NCBI RefSeq assembly: GCF_018129685.1
Contig: NZ_JAFCLG010000004.1
Span: 186,001 to 250,000, forward strand
DNA from: Bradyrhizobium manausense
GTDB taxonomy: Bacteria > Pseudomonadota > Alphaproteobacteria > Rhizobiales > Xanthobacteraceae
DNA: 64,000 nt
Direction: 5' to 3'
Made by a program: the position numbers and the translations under genes. Shown piece by piece: positions 1 to 9,296 of this stretch. Below the pieces are notes generated by a model. It was not told the DNA's origin, ran no database searches, and saw only the letters and a program-made list of their open reading frames with translations. Position 1 is the first letter of the stretch; every line of letters starts with the position of its first letter.

Positions 1-912
1 GGACAAGGTGGGGCCGAGCTCGTTTCCTTCCGCCGTGTGATTGTAAACGACGTCGAGAATGACCTCGATACCGTGAGCATGAAACTGGTTGACCATGGCC
101 TTGAATTCATTTGCGAACGGCGTCTTCAGGTAACGCGGTTCCGGCGCAAAGAAGGCGATGGAGTTGTAGCCCCAGTAGTTTCGCAGGCCTTTCTCGACGA
201 GGTAGCTGTCGTCCACGAACGCATGAATTGGTAACAGCTCCGCGCTGGTGACGCCGAGCGAGCGCAAATAGGACGGCACCTCCGAATGCGCGAGCCCGGA
301 GAATGTGCCGCGATCTGCCTCGGGAACGAGCGGGTGCTGCTGGGTGAAACCCTTGACGTGCATCTCGTAGACGATGGTCCGTTCCCACGTCGTTTCGGGC
401 TTGCGCGCGAGACCCCAGGTGAAGGCCGGGTCGATGACACGGCACTTCTGCATCAGCGGCGCGCTGTCGCGCTCGTCGTAGGACAGATCCTTGTCGGCAT
501 GGTCGAGTTGATAGCCGAACAATTCAGGTCCCCAACGCAATTGCCCAACCAGTTGTTTGGCGTAGGGGTCGAGCACCAGCTTGTTTGGGTTGAACCGGTG
601 TCCTGCGTCCGGCTCATAAGGACCGTAAACACGATAGCCATAGACGGTGCCGGGGCGGGCCGCGGGCAGGTAGCCATGCCAGACTTCGTCGGTATATTCG
701 GGGAGCTCGATCCGCTCGAGTTCGGTTGTGCCGGTGTCGTCGAACAGGCATAGTTCGACTTTGGTGGCGTGGGCCGAGAACAGCGCGAAGTTGACGCCAA
801 GCCCGTCCCATGTCGCGCCCAGCGGAAAAGGTTTGCCCTCGGTTATGCGGGAGCGGCGCAGGCTCGCAGCCGCTCGCGTCAGAGCGTCGTCTGGATGTGT
901 CGGTCGATCCAT
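1..912 (-). CDS. glgX: Glycogen debranching enzyme GlgX (5' part, runs off the window)
   Basis: This is the first 304 codons of a GH13 debranching enzyme, which hydrolyses alpha-1,6 branches of phosphorylase-trimmed glycogen in the cytoplasm. The reading frame is open from an ATG at 912 to the window edge. The N-terminus reads MDRPTHPDDALTRA and leads into an isoamylase-type N-terminal domain (GKPFPLGATWDGLGVNFALF, roughly residues 31-50). The start of the catalytic barrel follows, with the conserved GH13 region I motif DVVYNHT near residue 294. A G-rich tract just upstream can serve as ribosome binding site. The C-terminal catalytic residues lie outside the window. The gene follows the terminator of the opgC operon and shares its direction. 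The family call is firm; GlgX over TreX rests on overall similarity. Confidence 0.88.
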   Translation of the reverse strand, partial: MDRPTHPDDALTRAAASLRRSRITEGKPFPLGATWDGLGVNFALFSAHATKVELCLFDDTGTTELERIELPEYTDEVWHGYLPAARPGTVYGYRVYGPYEPDAGHRFNPNKLVLDPYAKQLVGQLRWGPELFGYQLDHADKDLSYDERDSAPLMQKCRVIDPAFTWGLARKPETTWERTIVYEMHVKGFTQQHPLVPEADRGTFSGLAHSEVPSYLRSLGVTSAELLPIHAFVDDSYLVEKGLRNYWGYNSIAFFAPEPRYLKTPFANEFKAMVNQFHAHGIEVILDVVYNHTAEGNELGPTLS

Positions 913-921
913 TGGCCCCCC

Positions 922-950
922 AAAAAATGAAGGCCCGCTCGGAAGCGGGC
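922..950 (-). terminator. Rho-independent terminator ahead of glgX
   Basis: On the minus strand a 7-bp perfect stem (GCCCGCT/AGCGGGC, loop of 4, at 933-950) is followed within five bases by a run of six T (922-927). It probably ends the leftward opgC-opgC-glycosyltransferase transcript. It lies only about 10 bases before the glgX start codon, so it could also act as a leader attenuator. Confidence 0.6.
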
Positions 951-1252
951 GCGCGTGCTTCGGCTCGATTGTCGTTGGTTCGCCCACGCCCGTCGCGGCG
1001 ATTATCACCGCGGGAGGCCCTTTCGGCCGGCCGAGGCGTAATCGCAGAAACTTTCGATACGACCGACGATCGCGGTCCGACGCGCCTCCGAGTGAACCGC
1101 GTCTTGAGAATTCTGCGTCGCGGCAAAGGTTCCCAATCGCACCGCAGACAGGCTACCTTTTCCACGCCGTAAGAGTGCACACGGCGAACGTCGCTGCCAG
1201 CGGACTCGTCGGGCGGCCGACAGAAACGCTTCCGGCAAGACCACGATCAGCG
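951..1252. other. Intergenic stretch without a supported gene
   Basis: About 300 bases lie between the terminator before glgX and the stop codon of the glycosyltransferase gene. Short open frames exist on both strands, but none has a convincing ribosome binding site or a recognisable protein. I see no structure here beyond the terminator. Confidence 0.5.
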
Positions 1253-3019
1253 TCAATCAAACGGAACAGCTTGCGCGATATTCTTTCCGGTGGGCTCGAG
1301 CCCGGCGAGGGGCGACGCAGAATCGGAGACCGGCCGTTTCACAATGGCACGCCGATCCTTCACATAAGCGATGGGGACCCCGAATCGTTCAACGCTGGCG
1401 ACGACCTTCCCATCGAGGTCGTGGTCGCAGTTCATCTGCGTGGGAGCAATGAAGAATTCCGATTCGTCCCATTCGGACCTGAAATCCCAGCGCAATTGAG
1501 GAAGGGTGACACTCCGATCGAATGGCAGACGTTCTCCACACACGGCGACAGAATAGATGTTCGTAGATTTCACGGCGTCAGCGGCTGTCTCCTCGCGCAA
1601 CAACGCCTCAAGCTTGTGAATCGCCTCGGGCATGCTGTTGAACCAGTAGTCGAGATCGTACCGACGGAAAGCTCCGGGAAGACCCCCGACCAGCGCATTG
1701 TAGGACAGGCTCTCGTAAGGGTGCAGCCTCGCCAACATGCTGCCGTCCCACAGAAAGGAAACACAGAGGATCGTAACAGCTGCCGATGTCAGATGGCGGC
1801 TTCGCAAAGCAATCGCGTCGAGCAAATCGCTCAAGCCCACACCGGCGAGCGCCGCAAGCGGAGGAAGCACAAACAGAAAATGACGCATGCCGCTGAAGGC
1901 TGGGCCGTGAACGAGCACCTGGCACAGGATCGGAAACAGAAGGGTGATCGATAGCAGTGCGAGATCGCGGCGCCGTTGTGAGCCAGGTCCGGCGGGGCGC
2001 CATCCCAGCGACATCAGCGCCAGCCCGGCACCGATCTGGGTCACGAGCGGCACACGAAAGAAGAGATAACCAGGAACATAAATCCGGGGCACATCGGCCA
2101 TCTCGTAGACGCGCCCGGCAAACAAAGTACGGATCGCATAGTGGAATTCGGAGAACGCAAACAACCCTCGGATCGGATTGAGCGGCGAGAGCGCAGCCCA
2201 GGGCCAGGCCAGCACCATCAGGAGATAGGCAATCGCCAGAGCTGGACATGTCCTCCAAACGGAAGCTGCCGCAAAGCGCAGGCGCTCCCTCCAGCTTTCG
2301 CTCCAGGGCGAATTGATCGCGATCGCAAGCCCGAGATAGACAAAGAGCAGCAAGCCGTAGCTTCGCACCCCGAGGGCCGCCCCGGCGAGGCAACCGAACG
2401 CCGCAACGTCGAACGGGCGCGGCGACGGCAGCTGGCGTGCGAGCCTGACTAGAAGTAGCGTTGCCCCCGCCATCGCCGCAGCAAACGGAATGTCCTTGGT
2501 GTGGTTGAACATGGTCCCGTACCATGCACCGCAACATGTGAGGGCCGCCACCGCAACAAGACCCGCGCGCGGCCCGCCGATCAATCGCGCCGTGGCGCCG
2601 GCGGCGGCAATGCCGGCGATCCCCATCATGGCGCAAAGGATATGACGCAATTCAAAGACATCGATGGGGACGATGTGTCCCAGCGAAATTGCAAGAACGT
2701 CGAACAGGCCGCCGTAAAGATAGAGGTTTTCGAACGTGAACACATCGCGCAGCCTGAACCCGCTCTGGTAATATGCGATGATCAGTTCGCCGTAGCGATG
2801 CTGCACGGACTCGTCGTTGGAAATCGCGTAATCCGTCACCGTGTGGAAGGCGATGAAAACCAACGCCACGAGAAACGCCAAGTGCAGGACATCGTCGATG
2901 TTCGAGGGAGCGATGGCGCGTCGTGCGCTCCTGGCGAGCGGCTCCAGCGAGATGCCACGCGATGTCCGATCGTTGCCGGGCCTTTCTCCAATCTTCACTC
3001 GCGCGCTCTCGATTCTCAT
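1253..3019 (-). CDS. GT-C fold membrane glycosyltransferase (GT39/PMT-like)
   Basis: A 588-residue polytopic membrane protein. It has a hydrophobic helix near residues 44-62, then an acidic NDE motif (68-70) in the first outer loop as in GT-C enzymes of the dolichyl-phosphate-mannose transferase type. The HTKDIPF motif (173-179) is a hallmark of bacterial GT39 relatives. Many hydrophobic helices follow, and the C-terminal 100 residues are soluble. It probably transfers a sugar from a polyprenyl-phosphate donor to an envelope acceptor; donor and acceptor are unknown. The start at 3019 is chosen because it forms an ATGA overlap with the upstream opgC stop; a longer frame exists but would lie inside that gene. 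It is the last gene of a three-gene leftward operon. Confidence 0.75.
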   Translation of the reverse strand: MRIESARVKIGERPGNDRTSRGISLEPLARSARRAIAPSNIDDVLHLAFLVALVFIAFHTVTDYAISNDESVQHRYGELIIAYYQSGFRLRDVFTFENLYLYGGLFDVLAISLGHIVPIDVFELRHILCAMMGIAGIAAAGATARLIGGPRAGLVAVAALTCCGAWYGTMFNHTKDIPFAAAMAGATLLLVRLARQLPSPRPFDVAAFGCLAGAALGVRSYGLLLFVYLGLAIAINSPWSESWRERLRFAAASVWRTCPALAIAYLLMVLAWPWAALSPLNPIRGLFAFSEFHYAIRTLFAGRVYEMADVPRIYVPGYLFFRVPLVTQIGAGLALMSLGWRPAGPGSQRRRDLALLSITLLFPILCQVLVHGPAFSGMRHFLFVLPPLAALAGVGLSDLLDAIALRSRHLTSAAVTILCVSFLWDGSMLARLHPYESLSYNALVGGLPGAFRRYDLDYWFNSMPEAIHKLEALLREETAADAVKSTNIYSVAVCGERLPFDRSVTLPQLRWDFRSEWDESEFFIAPTQMNCDHDLDGKVVASVERFGVPIAYVKDRRAIVKRPVSDSASPLAGLEPTGKNIAQAVPFD

Positions 3020-4209
3020 TCGACCACAGCCGCTGGTGCCAATTGGGTGTTTTGGCCTTGTTCTCTTTTCACTCCGGCGTCCACGAACAGGTTCGGCACC
3101 GTTTGCGCGCGATCTAAAAGCCAGGCGACAACCGTCATGATGGCCATGCCGCCGACGCTGAGCAGGATCTGCTCGATCACCTGATGCTTCCACTGAACCA
3201 GGACCCAGTGCACTCCGAAGGACAGGAATACGCCCAGACAGAACAGCGGCAACGAATGCTGGCCACACAGCACCAGTGGACGGAGCCATATCGACTTCAG
3301 CCCGGCCCAGTCGCGGTTGAGATAGCGCGATACGATCACGGCGAGAGCGAGGAAGTGCGTAAACCGCAGCATGTCCAGGTCGGTCTTGTCGATCGGATAG
3401 ATCAGCTTGATCATCCATTTCGGAATCAGCGACTCTAGGAACGCGCTGTGCCAGGTCATCACGATGAGAAGGGCAAAAAGAATCCATGTGACCGCGATAG
3501 CAAGCACGATGCGGGATTCAATCAATCGCTTGATCTGTGCGACGGCGCCGCAGCCGCACCAGGCACCGAAGAAGAACATCAGCTGCCAGGCGAAGGGATT
3601 GAAATACCAGGTTGCTCCCTTTGGATAGGACGGCAAGTTCCAGTCGAAGTAACGCGCCAGCAAGTAGAGCAGGATCGAACCGGCCAGAGTCAGATTGGGG
3701 CGGCGCACCAGGCACCACAGCACGAACGGCGCGACCAGAACGAGGGAAATATAGAGCGGCAGGACATCCAGATCGACGGGCTTGTATTGCAGCGTGAGAG
3801 CCTTGCCGATCAATTCGTCAGGATGTGCCAGGAAGTTGGCAACATTGAACTCGTCCTTGTACATCGGATTGTCCCACTTCCGGGCTGCGCGAGCGATCTG
3901 CGCAGTGAACGCGAGGAACAGCAGGATGTGAGCGACATACATTTGCCAGGCCCGCAGCCACAGTCGCTTCAATGCTGGAAGGAACTGGCCTCCGGCCACG
4001 ATCGGAGCGTAGATGAACCCGAGCAGGTAACCCGAAATGAAGACGAAGAACTCGGCCGCGTCGCTAAATCCATAATTGCGAAGCGTAAGCCAGGCGACGA
4101 CGTCATCTGGGATGTGATCGAGAAAAATCATCCAGAGACCGAGCCCCCGCAAAAGGTCGAGCCTCAAATCCCGTTCGACGACAAAAAGGTCCGCGCTCTC
4201 TTTTCCCAT
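3016..4209 (-). CDS. opgC: OpgC-family membrane acyltransferase (first copy)
   Basis: A 397-residue integral membrane protein with about ten hydrophobic helices. It belongs to the OpgC family, whose known members succinylate osmoregulated periplasmic glucans. The conserved N-terminal segment RLDLLRGLGLWMIFLDH (about 16-32), NYGFSDAAEFFVFISGY and the central FNPFAWQLMFFFGAW are visible. The start (ATG at 4209) fits the conserved block directly. The stop overlaps the next gene by 4 bases, so translation is probably coupled. A paralogue lies 34 bases upstream, so the pair arose by tandem duplication or recruitment. Substrate specificity (succinate or another acyl group) cannot be read from the sequence. 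Confidence 0.85.
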   Translation of the reverse strand: MGKESADLFVVERDLRLDLLRGLGLWMIFLDHIPDDVVAWLTLRNYGFSDAAEFFVFISGYLLGFIYAPIVAGGQFLPALKRLWLRAWQMYVAHILLFLAFTAQIARAARKWDNPMYKDEFNVANFLAHPDELIGKALTLQYKPVDLDVLPLYISLVLVAPFVLWCLVRRPNLTLAGSILLYLLARYFDWNLPSYPKGATWYFNPFAWQLMFFFGAWCGCGAVAQIKRLIESRIVLAIAVTWILFALLIVMTWHSAFLESLIPKWMIKLIYPIDKTDLDMLRFTHFLALAVIVSRYLNRDWAGLKSIWLRPLVLCGQHSLPLFCLGVFLSFGVHWVLVQWKHQVIEQILLSVGGMAIMTVVAWLLDRAQTVPNLFVDAGVKREQGQNTQLAPAAVVE

Positions 4210-4243
4210 GGCATTCAGTCCCGTGGTTTGGATTGGATCATCA

Positions 4244-5575
4244 TCAGGCGCTTTGCGTGGTCAGCTTGGACGTAGGCGTCTCGGCGCGTTCCCGCCCGGA
4301 CATCGCCCATTTGTACCAGGTGAACACCGTCGCGACGGCGTAAAGGATGGCAATCCCGCCGACGCCGACCACAGCGTGCAGCAGGACGCCGGCATCGAGT
4401 TCGGTCAACAGCGCGTAGCCCGCGAAGGACAGGGCAACCCCGAGGGCGAAGATCTGGAGCGAATACTGCCCGCATACGATCAGAGGTTTTGCCCAGCTCG
4501 ATTGCAGCCCCGTCCAGCCGGCCGGCACGAAGCGTAGCGCGACGAATGCCAATGCGAGGAAATGCGCAAACCGCAGGACGTCGAAATCGGCCTTGTTGAT
4601 GGGGTAGATGAGCCGCAACAGCCAGCCGGGGATCAGGCTTTCGAGGGACGGAAAATACCACGTCATGGTCACGAAGAACGCAGCGCCAAGATAGGCGACG
4701 GCAGCCCAGAGGACTCCCCGGGAATTGAGGATCGGCGATAATCGTTTCCCGCCGCCGAGCGCGCACCATGCGCCGAATACAAACAGCAATTGCCACGCAT
4801 AGGGATTGAATGACCAAAATCCGTCCGGGTGGGTCGACAAATGCAGATCGTATCGGAGAGTCAGGATGTAGAGTGCGACCGACGCTGCGAGCGGCAGATC
4901 CTTGTGGAGGCGCGCGAGCAGCAGGACCAGCGGCAGAAAAGCCATCAGGACGACATAGAGCGGCAGGACATCCATGTTCAGCGGGCGGAATCGCAGGAGC
5001 AGCGCCTGGATCATTTCGGAGCCGGGTTGTTTGAAGAATTCGCCGACCTCCATCTCCTGGATGTAGAACGCGGGCCTCTCTGAGACTGTAATGACGAAGG
5101 CGATCTCGGCCATCAGGACGAGAAAGAGCAAAAGATGCGTGGTGTAGATCTGCCAGACTCGTCGCAACACGCGCGCTGTCCCGATCACGAAACCAGCCTC
5201 GAAGGTCGCGCGGCCGTAGACCAGAGCCGCCGTAAAACCAGAGATGAAGATGAAAATCTCAGCGGCATCGCTAAACCCGTAATTGCGGATCGTGGCCCAG
5301 GTCAGAAGGTCGGGAGAAACATGATCGATGTAAATGAGCCAGAGGGCCAGGCCGCGGAAGAGGTCGAGCCGTAGTTCTCTCTGGCCTTTCGCGAGCGCGA
5401 ACATCGGCGTGGGGACCAGCGGCGACAAAGCGGTCGCAGCGCGATGCCCCGTCGATCTGGGGTAGCCTTTGGCGAACCAGGAGGCGAGCCAGACCAGACG
5501 GCGGTATTGAGGGCGGCTTACCGCCGCGATATCGGCTCGCGCGCCAAGATGACCAAGAACTGGCAAGTGCCTCAT
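4244..5575 (-). CDS. opgC: OpgC-family membrane acyltransferase (second copy)
   Basis: A 443-residue paralogue of the downstream gene, with the same order of motifs: RELRLDLFRG, NYGFSDAAEIFIFISGF and FNPYAWQLLFVFGAW. The ATG at 5575 is chosen because GGGGGAG lies four bases upstream of it. An internal ATG at 5404 would give 386 residues and align directly with the start of the other copy, so the first 57 residues may be an extension or may not be translated. This is the first gene of the envelope operon opgC-opgC-glycosyltransferase. Known OpgC proteins act on glucans in the inner membrane/periplasm; the same role is inferred here. Confidence 0.83.
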   Translation of the reverse strand: MRHLPVLGHLGARADIAAVSRPQYRRLVWLASWFAKGYPRSTGHRAATALSPLVPTPMFALAKGQRELRLDLFRGLALWLIYIDHVSPDLLTWATIRNYGFSDAAEIFIFISGFTAALVYGRATFEAGFVIGTARVLRRVWQIYTTHLLLFLVLMAEIAFVITVSERPAFYIQEMEVGEFFKQPGSEMIQALLLRFRPLNMDVLPLYVVLMAFLPLVLLLARLHKDLPLAASVALYILTLRYDLHLSTHPDGFWSFNPYAWQLLFVFGAWCALGGGKRLSPILNSRGVLWAAVAYLGAAFFVTMTWYFPSLESLIPGWLLRLIYPINKADFDVLRFAHFLALAFVALRFVPAGWTGLQSSWAKPLIVCGQYSLQIFALGVALSFAGYALLTELDAGVLLHAVVGVGGIAILYAVATVFTWYKWAMSGRERAETPTSKLTTQSA

Positions 5576-6082
5576 TGGCTCCCCCACGTGTCTCGACCAG
5601 GAGCCTAGCTTGCGCTCCGGACCGAGCCATCAAAAATGCAATGCTTCCTACCTGCAAGTCGAGACGACGCGACCTTACTACAGTCGGGCTTCGAAGATCA
5701 CATTATACGCCGTGCGTCAGGGCCCGATTACCGGCTAGACGGAGCGATCGCGCCAATACCTTGTTCCTATGGACTCGCTAGCCGGGGGGCATTGGCCTTG
5801 GGCCTCGTGATTTGCGAAGGTAACGAATGGCCGCGGGCCAGCGTAGAATGATACCGGTCAAGCCTTGTCAACCCGCTGGATCCATCATGACCGCCAACAG
5901 AGGCTTCGAGGTCCCGTCACACGACATCGGCAGCTTTTTTTGCGCAAACCGAACGTTTAGCTTCCGCCCTCAATAGGCGCTCGACTACGACGGCAAATCG
6001 CGTGGCCGCCGATCGAGCGTGAGCGGCTGCGCCTGTCGTCGGCGGGCGCGAGAGGCTGAAGACCCTTCGGGGTGATCGACGC
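5576..6082. other. Intergenic region upstream of the opgC operon
   Basis: About 500 bases with no supported gene. It should contain the promoter of the leftward opgC operon and the 3' end of the marR transcript. Short open frames lack a ribosome binding site and protein-like composition. I see no clear repeat or hairpin. Confidence 0.4.
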
Positions 6083-6538
6083 TTACGTAAAACCCAACAG
6101 CTTACGCAACAGCGTTATCAATTGTTTCAGTTCCTCGGTGGTCAAGCGATGCGCGACCGCCGCCTGATAGGCTGGTGCACCTGCAACTCCATCGCGAGCG
6201 ACCCGCATGCCTTCTTCGGTCAGTTGAAGACAAAAGTTGCGTGCGTCGACGCTGGAACGCTCGCGGACCAGCAGCCCCTTGGCGATCGTTCGGGTCACAA
6301 GATCGCTGCAGGTATTGAGGTCGAGACCAATCGCTTGCGCTGCCTGGCTTTGCGAAGAGCCGGGTTGGCTCAAAACGGCTGACAGCAGCGCAAGCTGGGG
6401 CGAGGTGACCGCGTTGCCATGCATCTGTACGAACGCGGCTTCCGCCGCAAAGTGAGCACGGCGCAGCAAATGTGGCAAATGGTGAAGAAGCTTAAATGTC
6501 GATTTCTTTGTCAAAGCCGTAGTCCAACTTGAGTGCAT
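6083..6538 (-). CDS. MarR-family transcriptional regulator
   Basis: A 151-residue protein with the helical-winged helix-helical architecture of MarR. The DNA-binding part includes TSPQLALLSAVLSQPG, the recognition helix around SQSQAAQAIGLDLNTCSDLV and the wing around LLVRERSSVDARNF. The C-terminal dimerisation helix is TTEELKQLITLLRKLLG. The ATG at 6538 is used; longer frames would run into the upstream gene. It is the last gene of a leftward group (binding protein, ATPase, permease, aspartate-dehydrogenase-like enzyme, this regulator), so it probably senses the imported compound or a product. MarR proteins typically repress their own operon. Confidence 0.85.
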   Translation of the reverse strand: MHSSWTTALTKKSTFKLLHHLPHLLRRAHFAAEAAFVQMHGNAVTSPQLALLSAVLSQPGSSQSQAAQAIGLDLNTCSDLVTRTIAKGLLVRERSSVDARNFCLQLTEEGMRVARDGVAGAPAYQAAVAHRLTTEELKQLITLLRKLLGFT

Positions 6539-6632
6539 CCTCGCGCGTTGACGGGTCTCATCGACTTTTGGGAGATTGATGGAGGCGTGGTTGGGCGAAA
6601 CAGGAAAGATTGGCGTTCTGGACAAGGCCACT

Positions 6633-7421
6633 TCACACGAATTGGAGCCCTGGAAGCCGCGTGCCTGCGGCGCGCAAAACAGAGCCCAGTTGTGAGGCGA
6701 GCATCTCGGTCCCCGACACCCCCACGACGGGGACGACCTTGCGGGACTCGTGGATCGATCCATCGATCCCGACGGCGCGGACTTCGGCGATCGCCACATC
6801 GAGCGACGGGTCGGCCACCAGAACAGCGCGACAGCGGTCCATCCCGACCGTCGCCAGGGCAAAGGTCGCCATGGTGTTGACGTTGCGCGGAAACAGACGG
6901 GTAATGCCCCGTACCGGCCCGTCATAGAGTATGCTGATGTCGCGAATGTCCGTCGGATCGATCCCCGCGTCGGTGAAATCGATATTCTTGGGGTGCTTCC
7001 GGAAGGTGATCGTCGCCTCGGCCCAGTTGCCTCGCACTTCGACAAGATTGTCGAGGCCGATCAGGGCGCCATGCGGTATCAGCAATCGATGACCATGACG
7101 ATGTGCCGACTCGAGGAGCGCAGCCTCGGTGCGCGCGTCGCCCAATGCGTTAACGGACAGCGGCAGGTAGTCTGCCTGTTGCAGGAAGCGAGCGCCATAG
7201 CGATGCGTCACGTCGGGATGCGCGCATTCAACGACCAATTCTGCATGGAAACGGTCAATATCGTCGAGCCGCTCTGCGCGGCAGTCATCTGGCAATCCGG
7301 CGAGCTTTTCGGGCTTGCGCGCGTGGACGAACGCCAGTTCCAGTCCATGTTGGGGTTGTTCGAGAATTGCATGTGCCACATGCCTGCCGATGTAGCCATA
7401 GCCAATGATGCCAATGCGCAT
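6633..7421 (-). CDS. L-aspartate dehydrogenase-like oxidoreductase (NadX family)
   Basis: A 262-residue protein starting with a Rossmann fingerprint (MRIGIIGYGYIGRHV). It has the family motifs VVECAHPDV, LLIPHGALIGLD and LFPRNVNTMATFALA. The family oxidises L-aspartate to iminoaspartate/oxaloacetate with NAD(P), but many members have unproven substrates. The ATG at 7421 is preceded by AAGGATC and opens exactly on the nucleotide-binding motif. It lies between an ABC importer and a MarR gene in the same direction, so the substrate is probably an imported amino acid or a derivative. A role in NAD synthesis is less likely because no nadA or nadC is nearby. Confidence 0.75.
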   Translation of the reverse strand: MRIGIIGYGYIGRHVAHAILEQPQHGLELAFVHARKPEKLAGLPDDCRAERLDDIDRFHAELVVECAHPDVTHRYGARFLQQADYLPLSVNALGDARTEAALLESAHRHGHRLLIPHGALIGLDNLVEVRGNWAEATITFRKHPKNIDFTDAGIDPTDIRDISILYDGPVRGITRLFPRNVNTMATFALATVGMDRCRAVLVADPSLDVAIAEVRAVGIDGSIHESRKVVPVVGVSGTEMLASQLGSVLRAAGTRLPGLQFV

Positions 7422-7549
7422 TTGAGATCCTTCAGCGATCGAAGTCGAGCAGACTGCAAGCCAAATCGTGCACCGAGGTGCCGGGCCAGGTGGGATCCTC
7501 AAGGACGGTGAAACGATGTCTCGCCGGAATTGGAAGCATCATGGGCATA

Positions 7550-8449
7550 TCATGCGTTGAGAGCTGCGCCCGGCCGTTTTCCAGTCAAAACGGGCCATCC
7601 AATCGTCATGAGGACGAAAAGTCCTGTCGCGAATTTGAGATCTGACGGCGCCAAACCCAGGGAGAGGGCAACCGAGCCGAGTTGATAGTACGCGACCGCA
7701 CCGACCACCGGCGCACAGAGTTGCGCCAGCAGGTGCCGTCGTCCGGTGATAGCCTCTCCGATGATGGCGGACGCGAGGCCGTTGACCAGCAGGCCAAGAC
7801 CCATGCTCACGTCGGCGTACCCCTGGCTTTGCGCGATCAAAGCTCCGGCAAATGCGGTGATGGCGTTGGCCATCCCGAATCCGAATACGGTGTAGCGCAC
7901 CGCATTGATGCCGAGAGAGGGAGCAAGTTGGCTGTTGGCACCGACGCCGCGCAAGGCCAGACCCGCGTGAGTTTGCAGACCCCACCACAACAAGCCGATC
8001 AGCAAAATGTGCAGGACGAGAAAGAACAGGCACTGCAGAAGCAGGCTGCCGGCGATGGCCGGATGCAGCCAGTCGAAGACGTTTGGCAGCCCGAACAATG
8101 CAGAGTTTGGCTTGCCCATAATTCGCAGATTCAAGCTCCACAGCATGGTGACGGTGAGGATACCAGCCAACAGAGAGTGCACTTTGAACTTGAGGTGGAT
8201 CAGCGCGGTGCCGGCGCCCGCTGCAAAGCCACAGCAAGCGGCCAACAGGGTAGCCAGAACGGGATGCAGTCCAGCTGCGATCAGGGTCGCAACCAGGCAG
8301 CCGCCAAGCGGAAAGGTACCTTCGCTCGACAGATCGGGCAGATTGATCAAACGGAAAGGGATCATGATGCCCGTCGCCACGAAGGCATAGGCAAGTCCCT
8401 GGACCAGGGTCACCGGAATGAGATTGAAGTAAACCGAGAAAAATTCCAT
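7550..8449 (-). CDS. ABC transporter permease (TrpX-type importer, COG4120-like)
   Basis: A 299-residue inner-membrane permease with eight to nine hydrophobic segments, related to the branched-chain amino acid/ribose permease fold. Its partners are typical of the uncharacterised TrpXYZ-type importers: a peripheral ATPase 10 bases upstream and a periplasmic binding protein before that. Visible conserved features include the N-terminal GLAYAFVATGIMIPFRLINLPDLSSEGTF region (about 18-46) and the loop GVGANSQLAPSLGINAVRY, which should contact the ATPase. The substrate is not known. Confidence 0.82.
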   Translation of the reverse strand: MEFFSVYFNLIPVTLVQGLAYAFVATGIMIPFRLINLPDLSSEGTFPLGGCLVATLIAAGLHPVLATLLAACCGFAAGAGTALIHLKFKVHSLLAGILTVTMLWSLNLRIMGKPNSALFGLPNVFDWLHPAIAGSLLLQCLFFLVLHILLIGLLWWGLQTHAGLALRGVGANSQLAPSLGINAVRYTVFGFGMANAITAFAGALIAQSQGYADVSMGLGLLVNGLASAIIGEAITGRRHLLAQLCAPVVGAVAYYQLGSVALSLGLAPSDLKFATGLFVLMTIGWPVLTGKRPGAALNA

Positions 8450-8459
8450 CGGATGCGTC

Positions 8460-9245
8460 TCAAACTACGGTTTGCAAAAGCACATGATCGCTCGCCATGC
8501 CAAAGCGTTGCACGATCTCCGGGACGCCAAGCTCGGCCTTTTCGTCTCCTGCCACGTCAAGCTTGATTCTGCCCGCGTCCATCATCAGCAACCGATCCCC
8601 ATAGTCGACAGCGTGCTGCATGTTGTGGGTAATCATCAATGTCGTAAGTCGTTGGGCACCAACTACGCGCCGCGTGGCGTCCATCACCAGCGCGGCCGTG
8701 CGAGGGTCGAGCGCGGCCGTGTGCTCGTCGAGCAACAACAAGCGTGGCGCATTGAGGGTGGCCATGATCAGAGCCAGCACCTGACGCTGACCGCCGGAAA
8801 GCGTGCCGGCGAGAGCCGTCATGCGCGATTCAAGACCAAGGCCGAAAGCGGCAAGCTGTTCGGCAAAACGATGCCGACGTCTACGGTCAAGGGCCATCGA
8901 CAGCGTACGGGTCTTGCCACGCATGTCGGCAAGCGCGAGGTTCTGCTCGACTGTGAGGCTGGGGGCGGTGCCCAACATCGGATCTTGGAACACGCGGGAC
9001 ACCATCGCCGCGCGCCGATGGACCGGCCACGACGTTACATCGGTCCCGTCAATGAGCAGGCGTCCGCCAAGCGGGACGATCGAGCCGGCAAACACGTTTA
9101 GCAGTGTGCTCTTTCCGGCGCCGTTCGCACCTACGACGACGGTGAAGCTGCCTTCGCCCAAACACAGGTTCAGGCCGTCCAGCGCGACCTTCTCGTCGGG
9201 CGTACCTGGACCGAACACGACTCTTGCATCATGCAGTTGAATCAT
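8460..9245 (-). CDS. ABC transporter ATP-binding protein (COG1101-like)
   Basis: A 261-residue ATPase with Walker A GANGAGKST (39-47), ABC signature LSGGQRQ, Walker B LLLLDE and a switch histidine in MITHNM. It is the energising subunit of the TrpX-type importer. The substrate-binding gene lies 51 bases upstream and the permease gene 10 bases downstream, so the three genes are almost certainly co-transcribed. The start is the ATG at 9245, giving MIQLHDARVV. Confidence 0.85.
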   Translation of the reverse strand: MIQLHDARVVFGPGTPDEKVALDGLNLCLGEGSFTVVVGANGAGKSTLLNVFAGSIVPLGGRLLIDGTDVTSWPVHRRAAMVSRVFQDPMLGTAPSLTVEQNLALADMRGKTRTLSMALDRRRRHRFAEQLAAFGLGLESRMTALAGTLSGGQRQVLALIMATLNAPRLLLLDEHTAALDPRTAALVMDATRRVVGAQRLTTLMITHNMQHAVDYGDRLLMMDAGRIKLDVAGDEKAELGVPEIVQRFGMASDHVLLQTVV

Positions 9246-9296
9246 TGGCTTCGCGCTCGCTTCAGCCGGGCTTACCAGGCCGCGCCGTGAATCGAA

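Noticed and set aside
728..1954. Plus-strand open frame of 408 codons
   Set aside because: Overlaps glgX and the glycosyltransferase on the other strand; Arg/Ser-rich shadow.
3020..3487. N-terminal extension of the glycosyltransferase frame
   Set aside because: It lies wholly inside opgC in another frame; the ATGA overlap gives a better start.
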